A stretch of DNA of 6,591 nt from Parachlamydiaceae bacterium (GCA_013817115.1 JACDDG010000136.1:1-6591); one strand, 5' to 3'; shown: positions 1 through 5,265, counted from the stretch's first letter. The notes: generated by a model from the sequence alone, not told the origin. A program made the numbers and translations.

Positions 1-119
1 TTCACGTCCAATTGCTTCCCACCCCACCTCACGGTGACGCAGTTATTTTCAGTTACAAAGGCTTGGCTACCTTTGACAAGGACTTTCACCTTGCTAAATG
101 TGTACGCTCACGAGCGCAC
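1..119 (-). mobile_element. Group II intron, 5' part of domain I (continues beyond the left edge)
   Basis: Read on the minus strand from 119 down to 1, the sequence starts with GTGCGC, matching the group II 5' consensus GUGYG. A small hairpin follows (GCGCT/AGCGT, four-base loop). About 28 nt in comes CAAGG-TGAAAGT-CCTTG, the conserved GGUGAAAGUCC stem-loop of domain I. Next are a CAAAGG/CCTTTG hairpin (plus bases about 57-76), a stem capped by a GTGA (GNRA-type) tetraloop near 29-42, and GGAAGC followed by GGACGTGAA. This order and spacing resemble the start of the Oceanobacillus IIC intron as I remember it. The catalytic domain V, the intron-encoded reverse transcriptase and the 3' end are not in the window, so intactness cannot be judged. 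A second possible 5' end is GTGCCC at 145. The element points away from the neighbouring operon. The family call is from motif recognition only. Confidence 0.6.
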
Positions 120-422
120 TGCCGCTCTCTCGGAGCTTAGGGCACATTGCTTACTGTAGGGACGCCTAGATTTTTGACGAATAAAATATGTGGCAAGTCG
201 GTAATTTTCGGTATCCTTTTTTACCTATAATTTTACACCATACCCTCTTGGTCCCTCTGGGATTAATCCTAGTTCTATATATTCTTAGAACAAATGCTGC
301 ATTAGAAATTTGCGGACAATTTAATCGACATGGTGTACTAGGTTGATGAAGAGGGATTTGCCGTAAATTTTTTATTGTTTATCTCACCTTCTTAGATTAA
401 TAAGACCTTAAAAAGTTTAAAA
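120..422. other. Intergenic region upstream of the acyl-CoA operon, no gene seen
   Basis: No coding region or tRNA is supported here on either strand. The part next to 119 is the presumed 5' exon side of the group II intron and shows only a weak GCTC/GAGC hairpin (minus strand, about 126-138). Further right the DNA becomes AT-rich and carries a near-palindrome (257-272) and a hairpin (272-291). The operon promoter should lie in 300-420. Candidate boxes such as TTGATG (343-348) with TAAATT (364-369), or TTGTTT (375-380) with TAATAA (398-403), are each poor in spacing or match, so I do not call a promoter. An in-frame TAG at 393-395 limits how far upstream the following gene can start. Confidence 0.5.
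257..291. promoter_or_regulatory. Near-palindrome and adjoining hairpin upstream of the operon, possible operator
   Basis: Bases 257-272 read CTGGGATTAATCCTAG, a 16-bp near-palindrome whose central 10 bp (GGATTAATCC, 260-269) are perfect and whose only mismatch is a G/T pair. Directly attached is a 6-bp stem GTTCTA (272-277) / TAGAAC (286-291) with an 8-nt loop. There is no U-tract, so it is not a clear terminator. A dimeric regulator site for the acyl-CoA operon is possible, but it is about 160 bp from the first start codon and no regulator is known. It could be chance in AT-rich DNA. Confidence 0.25.
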
Positions 423-434
423 TTGAGTTTTTTT

Positions 435-2183
435 ATGGATGAGCAGCAGCGCAAATTAGCAGAAGAACTTTTATTTTCCTCGGCCGGTAAAAGCGGTTTT
501 GCAAAAAAGTTATTTCTGGGGGCTTTTCAAGCCGATAATATTTTCCCTTTTCCCAAAGTATCTGAAGATGAAAGAATAAAAACTGAAAAATTGTTAAAAC
601 GAGTCGAAGCATTTGCGGATGCTAATATTAACGCCGATGCCATCGATCGTGAAGCATCTATTCCGGATAATGTCATTCAGGGCCTTGCCGAGTTGGGCGT
701 TTTAGGAATGACAATTCCTACGGAGTATGGTGGATTGGGCATGTCTCAGTACGCTTATTGCCAAGTAACGGAAGCTATTTCCCGACGTTGTGGCTCTACA
801 GCTTTATTTATCAATGCACACCAAAGCATCGGGTTAAAAGCCCTTTTGCTTTTTGGAACTGAAGCACAAAAACAAAAATGGTTGGCCCCCTTAGCTCAAG
901 GGAAATTTATTGCGGCTTTTTCTTTGACAGAGCCCACTGCTGGGTCCGATGCAAATGGAATTCAAACGCGAGCGGTCTACGATCCGGAAAAGAAAATATG
1001 GCGATTGACCGGCAAAAAGCAGTGGACGACCAATGGTGCATTCGCAGATGTCCTAACAGTGATGGCACGCACAGAGGTAGATACGCCCCAAGGCAAACAA
1101 GACAAAATCACAGCTTTTCTAATAACTCCATCAATGCCCGGATTTAAAGTTACTGCTGCCGCGCTAGAAAAAGTGGGAATGCGAGGCAGTAAGACTGCCA
1201 ATCTAGAGTTTAATGACGTCGATGTTCCTGAAGAAAATATACTTGGGCCATTGGGCGGTGGACTTAAGGTGTGTCTAACGGTTCTAGATTTTGGTCGCAC
1301 TACTTTCGGGGCAACCTGTGCGGGAGCGGCCAAATTTCTTGTTGAAAAAGCTATATCTCATGCAAAAAGCCGCTATCAATTCAATCGTCCGTTATCTTCT
1401 TTCGGATTAGTTAAGTACAAGCTCGCCACAATGAGCGCGTTGCTGTACGCAATCCAGGCTACAACATACATGACAGCAGGTTTAATAGACAATCATGTCG
1501 AAGACTTCATGCTAGAATCGGCTATGCTCAAGGTCTTTAGCAGCGACTCGCTCTGGAGTATCCTTTACGATACTATGCAGATTTATGGAGGTCACTCCTT
1601 TTTTACCGATCATCCTTTTGAACGTATGATGCGAGATGCACGTCTAAACATGATTGGAGAAGGTTCAAATGAAGTGATGCGAGTCTTTATCGGTGCCGTT
1701 GGAATGCGAGATGCAGGTTTAAAACTGCAAGCTACGCTTGAATCGGTGATGCATCCGATTGCACAATTCTCTTTATTACAAAAATCAACTATTCATTGGC
1801 TTTCGCGTTTAAAGATACCGGTAGTGCCATTGAAATCCCCTCTCCTAAAAGAAGAAGGTCTAGTGCTCGGGCAAAAAGTGCGTTCATTCGGGTTGGCGGT
1901 AGCAAAGCTGCTTATAAAATATAAGGAAGATATCATTGAACGTCAATTGCAACTAGATCGTATTGCGACCAGTGCGATGGCTTTGTATACAGCATCAGCT
2001 ACACTGAGCTATCTTGATTCAGATATGCAGTCAAATTCAAAAGATTTTAAGGATGATATCGCTACTGCAAAACTTTATTGTGCTCTAGCCTTTAAAACAA
2101 TTGATAGGCAGCTTGCTTCAATTAGTGACAATTGCGATGACACCATTGAAAATTTATCTGATCAATTGACGGGGGCAAAATAA
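435..2183 (+). CDS. Acyl-CoA dehydrogenase, VLCAD-like (long form)
   Basis: An FAD enzyme predicted to oxidise an acyl-CoA to the trans-2-enoyl-CoA and pass electrons to an electron-transfer flavoprotein. The 582-residue length matches the long VLCAD/ACAD9 type rather than the ~380-residue short forms. The VLCAD-like N-terminal stretch GFAKKLFLG is at about residues 21-29, and the family signature AFSLTEPTAGSDA at 161-173. QWTTNG (196-201), the GMRGSKTANLEF strand and the QFNRPLSSFG segment (315-324) follow, then QIYGGHSFF (382-390) and GEGSNE. Glu409 of GEGSNE aligns with the catalytic base of VLCAD (FEGTN). The last ~150 residues form the extra C-terminal domain. I chose ATG 435, preceded by a weak TGAG seven bases upstream. 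An in-frame TTG at 423 would add four residues (MSFF). The stop overlaps the next ATG by one base, so the two are probably translationally coupled. Substrate chain length and branching cannot be read from the sequence. Confidence 0.93.
   Translation: MDEQQRKLAEELLFSSAGKSGFAKKLFLGAFQADNIFPFPKVSEDERIKTEKLLKRVEAFADANINADAIDREASIPDNVIQGLAELGVLGMTIPTEYGGLGMSQYAYCQVTEAISRRCGSTALFINAHQSIGLKALLLFGTEAQKQKWLAPLAQGKFIAAFSLTEPTAGSDANGIQTRAVYDPEKKIWRLTGKKQWTTNGAFADVLTVMARTEVDTPQGKQDKITAFLITPSMPGFKVTAAALEKVGMRGSKTANLEFNDVDVPEENILGPLGGGLKVCLTVLDFGRTTFGATCAGAAKFLVEKAISHAKSRYQFNRPLSSFGLVKYKLATMSALLYAIQATTYMTAGLIDNHVEDFMLESAMLKVFSSDSLWSILYDTMQIYGGHSFFTDHPFERMMRDARLNMIGEGSNEVMRVFIGAVGMRDAGLKLQATLESVMHPIAQFSLLQKSTIHWLSRLKIPVVPLKSPLLKEEGLVLGQKVRSFGLAVAKLLIKYKEDIIERQLQLDRIATSAMALYTASATLSYLDSDMQSNSKDFKDDIATAKLYCALAFKTIDRQLASISDNCDDTIENLSDQLTGAK
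2171..2175 (+). promoter_or_regulatory. Ribosome binding site of the carboxyltransferase gene, inside the preceding ORF
   Basis: GGGGG lies seven bases before ATG 2183, within the last codons of the dehydrogenase gene. With the TAATG stop-start overlap (2181-2185) it fixes the start of the second gene and suggests coupled translation. Confidence 0.6.
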
Positions 2184-3805
2184 TGATACTCGCGGACAAA
2201 AAGAAAAGCGAAGAGGCTTCTTTACACTTACTGACGGCAAATTTCCTCGAAGAAGAATCCAACCTACGTGCTGGAGGCGGTGAAGCAGGTCTCGTGCGCC
2301 AACAAAAGCTTGGTCGATTGACTGCCAGAGAACGTTTAGAAATTCTGTTAGATAGCCCCAAGGAGGCTTTTGAACTTTCTATTTGGGCTGGATATGAAAT
2401 GTATAAAGAATGGGGCGCTTTACCCGCGGCAGGGATCATCACAATTATCGGAACTGTGGCAGGTAGAAATTGTATGATCATAGCTAATGATGCTACTGTA
2501 AAAGCGGGTGCCATGTTTCCGCAATCGGTAAAGAAGGTTTTAAGGGCTCAAAAAATCGCCTTTGAATGTCGATTACCAGTTCTTTATTTAGTGGATTCTT
2601 CAGGTGTATTTCTTCCACTTCAAGAAGATGTTTTTCCAGATGAAGATGATTTTGGAAGAATTTTTCGCAATAATGCCATTTTTTCTGCTGCGGGAATTCC
2701 TCAATTTGCTGCTATTATGGGTAATTGTATTGCAGGAGGTGGATACTTACCTGTGCTTTGCGATAAGTTACTTATGACAGAAGGAAGTGGCCTTTATTTG
2801 GCTGGACCTTCTCTAGTTAAAGCTGCAATTGGCCAAATTGTCGACACGGAAGAACTGGGTGGAGCTAGAATGCATGCTGAAATTAGTGGCACAGTAGACT
2901 TCCTGGAAAAAAATGATCAGGAATGTTTACTACGCATGAGACAACTTGTGGGATTGCTACCTGAAGATAAATTTCAGATGCCGCTAAAAACAGAATGGAG
3001 TTGTAAAAAACCCGTGGAGATGGTTTATGAACTTGTCGGTGGTGATAGTAAAAAAACCTATGACATGCACGAACTTCTCGATTGCATCATTGATTTAGGA
3101 TCCTTTCAGGAATATAAAGCCTTATACGGTAAAACCATTCTTACGGGCTATGCTAAAATCGATGGAATGCCTGTTGGAGTTGTCGCTAATCAACGTATTC
3201 ATGCAACCACAAGCCGTGGTGAAGTGAAACTTGGAGGAGTGATTTATGCTGAGAGTGCTGATAAAGCTGCGCGTTTTATCATGGATTGTAATCAAATGAA
3301 AATACCACTTCTATTTCTACAAGATGTGGTTGGTTTTATGGTTGGTAAAGAAGCTGAGCAGTCAGGCATTATCCGTAGCGGAGCCAAAATGGTTAATGCG
3401 ATCAGTAATTCTATCGTGCCAAAAATAACAATTATCGTCGGCAATTCATTTGGAGCGGGCAACTATGCGATGTGTGGCAAAGCTTACGATCCGAATTTTA
3501 TTTTAGCATGGCCAAATGCTAAATATGCCGTGATGGGAGCGGATCAAGCTGCAGATACCTTATTTGCTGTTCAGGAAAAGTCTTCAAATAGACTAGGCCA
3601 AACTGAAGATGCAGAAAAAATGCGTCAGCTGATAAAAGCACGCTATGATAGTCAAATGGATATCCGGTATGGGGCCGCTAGAGGTTGGGTAGATGCAATA
3701 ATTGCTCCACATAAAACGCGAGATACACTCATTCATCTGTTGACACTATTAAAAAGCGCTCCTATGCCAACTAGAACTTTTCATACGGGCGTCTTTCAGG
3801 TTTAG
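2183..3805 (+). CDS. Acyl-CoA carboxylase carboxyltransferase (beta) subunit, methylcrotonyl/geranyl-CoA type
   Basis: Predicted to transfer CO2 from carboxybiotin to an acyl-CoA as half of a biotin-dependent carboxylase. The 540 residues match the usual ~535 of MCC beta (MccB/LiuB, AtuC). The N-terminal half carries the family opening (GGGEAGLVRQQKLGRLTARER, within 31-51), VDSSGVFLPLQ (138-147), FPDEDDFGRIF (151-161) and the oxyanion-hole loop GNCIAGGGYLP (180-190). The second crotonase-fold half carries NQRIHATTSRGEVKLGG (336-352), LQDVVGFMVG (379-388), GNSFGAGNYAMCGKAYDP (420-437) and WPNAKYAVMGADQAAD (443-458). These read as MCC/GCC beta rather than propionyl- or acetyl-CoA carboxylase. 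Departures from the pattern I recall are AGGGY for AGGAY and MGADQAA for MGGEQAA. No biotin carboxylase or biotin-carrier partner is in the window, so it must be encoded elsewhere or shared. Neighbouring an acyl-CoA dehydrogenase supports a branched-chain, leucine or terpenoid degradation role; the exact substrate is inference. Confidence 0.9.
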   Translation: MILADKKKSEEASLHLLTANFLEEESNLRAGGGEAGLVRQQKLGRLTARERLEILLDSPKEAFELSIWAGYEMYKEWGALPAAGIITIIGTVAGRNCMIIANDATVKAGAMFPQSVKKVLRAQKIAFECRLPVLYLVDSSGVFLPLQEDVFPDEDDFGRIFRNNAIFSAAGIPQFAAIMGNCIAGGGYLPVLCDKLLMTEGSGLYLAGPSLVKAAIGQIVDTEELGGARMHAEISGTVDFLEKNDQECLLRMRQLVGLLPEDKFQMPLKTEWSCKKPVEMVYELVGGDSKKTYDMHELLDCIIDLGSFQEYKALYGKTILTGYAKIDGMPVGVVANQRIHATTSRGEVKLGGVIYAESADKAARFIMDCNQMKIPLLFLQDVVGFMVGKEAEQSGIIRSGAKMVNAISNSIVPKITIIVGNSFGAGNYAMCGKAYDPNFILAWPNAKYAVMGADQAADTLFAVQEKSSNRLGQTEDAEKMRQLIKARYDSQMDIRYGAARGWVDAIIAPHKTRDTLIHLLTLLKSAPMPTRTFHTGVFQV

Positions 3806-3815
3806 AGGATTGATG

Positions 3816-3821
3816 AAAGGA
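3816..3821 (+). promoter_or_regulatory. Ribosome binding site of the AtuA-C-like gene
   Basis: AAAGGA sits five bases before ATG 3827 in the 21-bp gap after the carboxyltransferase stop. It decides between this start and an out-of-frame ATG at 3813. Confidence 0.55.
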
Positions 3822-3826
3822 TTAAT

Positions 3827-4174
3827 ATGGCGTGCATTACATTAAATAAGATTGCCTATGCTCGCAGTGGCGACAAAGGAAATCATGCCAATATTGGAGT
3901 GATTGCCTACACCCATGAAGGATATTTGTTCTTAAAAGAAAAATTGTCTGCAGAAATGGTGCAAAACTATTTTAAATTGCTCGGGGTTAAATCGACAGTC
4001 CGGTATGAACTTCCCAATTTATTAGCGTTGAATTTTGTTTTACATGAAGTTTTAGGTGGAGGGGGCAGTTGTTCACTCCGAATTGATTCGCAGGGAAAAG
4101 CGTTCGGGCAAGCACTCCTTCAGATGACGCTAGAGGTTAGCGATGGCATTGTCGTGAGCCTTATGAAAGCATAG
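3827..4174 (+). CDS. Stand-alone AtuA-like C-terminal (ferredoxin-fold) domain protein
   Basis: This 115-residue protein shows the conserved motifs of the small domain found at the C-terminus of AtuA of the acyclic terpene utilisation cluster. These are IAYARSGDKGNHANIGVIA (9-27), RYELPNLLALNFVL (59-72) and LGGGGSCSLRIDSQGK (76-91). In many bacteria this domain is fused to the large DUF1446 domain; here it is a complete separate gene with its own ribosome binding site and a stop at 4172-4174. No signal peptide or membrane segment is visible, so it should be cytoplasmic. It is the last gene of the operon. Its placement behind an acyl-CoA dehydrogenase and an AtuC/MccB-like subunit matches the company AtuA keeps. 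The biochemical role of AtuA is not established, and the DUF1446 partner would have to be encoded outside the window. Domain identity is from motif recall, fairly secure; function is open. Confidence 0.85.
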   Translation: MACITLNKIAYARSGDKGNHANIGVIAYTHEGYLFLKEKLSAEMVQNYFKLLGVKSTVRYELPNLLALNFVLHEVLGGGGSCSLRIDSQGKAFGQALLQMTLEVSDGIVVSLMKA

Positions 4175-4240
4175 AAAGAAGTTATTCTGCCAATTTTTTA
4201 CTTACCTTCCTTTTCGTCTTCTTGTTTTGTCTTGGAATAT

Positions 4241-4371
4241 CAAAGCTTTTATTCAACACAGAAACACAAAGACCAGAAATTTTAAACTTTTTGAACAAAC
4301 TAAACTTTGCAGTTATCTTTGTATCTTTGTATCTTTGTGCCTTTGTGTCTCTGTGTTGAATAAAAACTTTA
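4241..4371 (-). repeat. 131-bp imperfect palindrome, MITE- or REP-like intergenic element
   Basis: Arms 4241-4273 and 4339-4371 are inverted copies (core TTCAACACAGA / TCTGTGTTGAA) around a ~65-bp centre. Of the 33 positions, 29 are Watson-Crick. The other four (4241/4371, 4246/4366, 4263/4349, 4272/4340) are all A-C in the plus sense, so they become G-U pairs in minus-strand RNA. That RNA would fold into an unbroken 33-bp helix, hence the minus-strand assignment. Sequence of the ACACAGAGACACAAAG style recurs, from memory, in intergenic repeats of many bacterial genomes and is often mis-called as small ORFs. I see no target-site duplication and no transposase, so the mobile-element reading is only a possibility. 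Confidence 0.65.
4314..4353. repeat. Five degenerate 8-bp tandem repeats inside the palindrome
   Basis: The units are TATCTTTG three times (4314-4321, 4322-4329, 4330-4337), then TGCCTTTG (4338-4345) and TGTCTCTG (4346-4353). The last two units form part of the right arm of the palindrome, and the left arm holds about two inverted units. The copy number may vary by slippage. Confidence 0.75.
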
Positions 4372-4447
4372 CAGGTCTTTCCAAAACCTTTCATATTGCG
4401 TCTTTGTACCCTGCCTTTTTGCGTTAAAAAAAGCTGTATCTCATCCT

Positions 4448-4524
4448 TCAAAATGCAAAAGCCAAGATCTTCATCGTTGCTTGCTATTTACTTGCAACAA
4501 TGAAGACCTTGGCTTTTGTTTTGA
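4448..4524. terminator. Strong two-way terminator hairpin between convergent genes
   Basis: Arms 4456-4480 and 4494-4518 form a 25-bp stem with a 13-nt loop. Beyond a 2-nt bulge (4454-4455) the pairing continues as TCAAAA (4448-4453) with TTTTGA (4519-4524). The base of the stem is A-rich on one side and T-rich on the other, so transcripts of either strand end the helix in U-rich sequence, as expected for a bidirectional intrinsic terminator. It serves the acidic-protein gene (stop about 43 bp away) and possibly the operon, whose last stop is about 270 bp upstream. The only two mismatches (4467/4507 and 4475/4499) are A-C in the plus sense and G-U in minus RNA, so it pairs completely only in the minus transcript. 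Confidence 0.75.
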
Positions 4525-4552
4525 GCTTTTGCTTCTAAGCTTTTTGCTTCTA
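4524..4552. repeat. Tandem duplication of a 14-15 bp unit
   Basis: AGCTTTTGCTTCTA (4524-4537) is followed at once by AGCTTTTTGCTTCTA (4538-4552), identical apart from one extra T. It lies between the terminator hairpin and the 3' end of the acidic-protein gene and looks like a recent slippage duplication. Confidence 0.75.
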
Positions 4553-4566
4553 TACGTTAAAAAACT

Positions 4567-4974
4567 TTACAGTTTTTTGCTGTTTGGAGCGTCGTCACCT
4601 TCAATTTCTTCATCTTCTTCGAATTCGCCGTTGATTTCGTCTTCATCTTCATCTTCATCAAAATCTTCATCATCAAATTCGTCATCAAATTCTTCATCAT
4701 CGCCCACAGCTCCGCAAAGCTCATGGAAGAGATGAATCATTGCGTAAAGACGCACTTTCTTCTTCAGGTCAAGAGTTTTTAAAGTCGTTAATCCTTGGAT
4801 TTCTTCTTCGATGTTTTCGAGTAAAACTGTCATGAATTTGACAACTTCTTCGATTTCTTTATCGCCTTCACCCTGAGCTTTAAGATCTACGCTCTCTTCC
4901 TTGGCATCGCTTATAAATGCTTTCAGTTCTTTAACATCAACATTGCCAAAATATTCTTCAAATTCGTCTAACAT
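4567..4974 (-). CDS. Small hypothetical protein with a highly acidic C-terminal tail
   Basis: This is a 135-residue cytoplasmic-type protein of no family I can name. Residues 1-90 look helical and soluble, with patterned hydrophobic residues (VVKFMTVLLENIEEEI at 44-59, VRLYAMIHLFHEL at 74-86). Residues 92-128 are almost entirely Asp and Glu (28 of 37) with spaced Phe, and the protein ends PNSKKL. There is no signal peptide or membrane helix. The start at 4974 is supported by GAGG eight bases upstream (4983-4986). The consistent acidic composition and the terminator hairpin after the stop argue that it is a real gene rather than the shadow of an opposite-strand reading. Such tails can bind basic proteins, nucleic-acid-binding surfaces or metal ions. 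The gene next door encodes a very basic ribosomal-type protein, but any link is speculative. The tail DNA contains short repeats that could change length by slippage. Confidence 0.85.
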   Translation of the reverse strand: MLDEFEEYFGNVDVKELKAFISDAKEESVDLKAQGEGDKEIEEVVKFMTVLLENIEEEIQGLTTLKTLDLKKKVRLYAMIHLFHELCGAVGDDEEFDDEFDDEDFDEDEDEDEINGEFEEDEEIEGDDAPNSKKL

Positions 4975-4982
4975 TTTCTAAA

Positions 4983-4986
4983 CCTC
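4983..4986 (-). promoter_or_regulatory. Ribosome binding site of the acidic-protein gene
   Basis: On the minus strand TGAGGT precedes the ATG at 4974-4972, with GAGG eight bases upstream. It supports the start as called. Confidence 0.6.
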
Positions 4987-5008
4987 ATAAATTTTTAAAA
5001 CCGCCCCT

Positions 5009-5014
5009 ATAGTA
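5009..5014 (-). promoter_or_regulatory. Candidate -10 box for the acidic-protein gene
   Basis: TACTAT on the minus strand lies about 35 bp upstream of the start codon and is followed by a GC-rich GGGGCGG stretch (5001-5007) where transcription would begin. No good -35 box is found at 16-18 bp spacing, so this is a weak call. Confidence 0.3.
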
Positions 5015-5095
5015 ATTCCAGGGAAGTGTTAATCATGGTGGAAAAATTTCTAAAAAGCAAGCGAAAAGTTTTTCCTACGCAATTTTCTCTTTTCC

Positions 5096-5124
5096 TTTAC
5101 TTTTTTCTCATTTTTACTTAAGAT
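5096..5124 (+). promoter_or_regulatory. Candidate sigma70-type promoter for the small basic protein and possibly mnmG
   Basis: TTTACT (5096-5101) and TAAGAT (5119-5124) each match four of six consensus bases and are separated by exactly 17 bp. The promoter lies in a pyrimidine-rich stretch (about 5067-5115), and its -10 box ends 36 bp before the start codon at 5161. It faces away from the acidic-protein gene. Moderate support only. Confidence 0.4.
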
Positions 5125-5160
5125 TGAGATTCCCCTTTTATTTCTTTTGATGGAGTACAC

Positions 5161-5250
5161 ATGTCTTCTGTAAAAAAGAAGCGCAAATATAAAATTGCCA
5201 AGCACAAGCGCAAAAAGCGTAGCCGACGTGATCGCCACAAAACTAAATAG
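5161..5250 (+). CDS. bS22/mS38-like small basic ribosomal protein (AURKAIP1/COX24 domain)
   Basis: An ORF of only 29 residues beginning MSSVKKKRKYKIAKHKRKK; 17 of 29 residues are Lys or Arg. The pattern KKR-K-KI-KHKRKKR-RRDRHK matches the AURKAIP1/COX24 domain of mitochondrial mS38 and of the tiny bacterial small-subunit proteins called bS22, which are also about 30 residues long. It is predicted to sit in the 30S subunit with its Lys/Arg side chains on 16S rRNA. GGAG (5152-5155) lies five bases before the ATG, a good ribosome binding site, and a plausible promoter is at 5096-5124. The protein is followed by mnmG 104 bp downstream on the same strand. Genes this short are often missed by automatic annotation, but the composition, the start signals and the family pattern make this one convincing. 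The family assignment is from memory of related sequences. Confidence 0.82.
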   Translation: MSSVKKKRKYKIAKHKRKKRSRRDRHKTK

Positions 5251-5265
5251 TTTTTTGTGCCACTA

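Larger units (their letters stand above)
4175..4566. other. Convergent intergenic region with palindromes and short repeats, no credible gene
   Basis: This 392-bp gap separates the plus-strand operon from the minus-strand acidic-protein gene. Short open frames exist on both strands (for example minus 4182-4451 and plus 4227-4427), but they are low-complexity readings through the palindrome, such as HRDTKAQRYKDTK. They lack ribosome binding sites and are not called. The content is a 131-bp palindrome (4241-4371), a strong hairpin (4448-4524), a tandem duplication (4524-4552) and a 13-bp direct repeat (4362-4374 and 4560-4572). No clear terminator directly follows the operon stop; only a T6 run (4194-4199) without a convincing stem is present. 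Confidence 0.7.

Noticed and set aside
120..422. Possible tRNA or rRNA fragment next to the intron
   Set aside because: No cloverleaf, T-loop GTTCGA motif or recognisable rRNA segment is visible; the structured part is explained by a group II intron.
977..1333. 118-residue minus-strand ORF inside the acyl-CoA dehydrogenase gene
   Set aside because: It lies wholly antisense to a firmly identified gene and resembles nothing known.
2122..2514. 130-residue minus-strand ORF across the dehydrogenase/carboxyltransferase junction
   Set aside because: It is antisense to two well-supported coding regions and has no independent evidence.
4314..4353. Possible CRISPR-like array
   Set aside because: The 8-bp units are contiguous with no spacers, so this is a simple tandem repeat.
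4227..4427. 66-residue plus-strand ORF in the same repeat
   Set aside because: It mirrors the minus-strand reading of the palindrome and shows no start signals or family features.
4182..4451. 89-residue minus-strand ORF through the palindrome
   Set aside because: It is low-complexity reading of the inverted and tandem repeats (HRDTKAQRYKDTK), has no ribosome binding site and overlaps an opposite ORF of the same origin.
4481..4735. 84-residue serine-rich plus-strand ORF
   Set aside because: The serine run is the antisense of the Asp/Glu codons of the acidic protein; the minus-strand gene has the better start signals and terminator.
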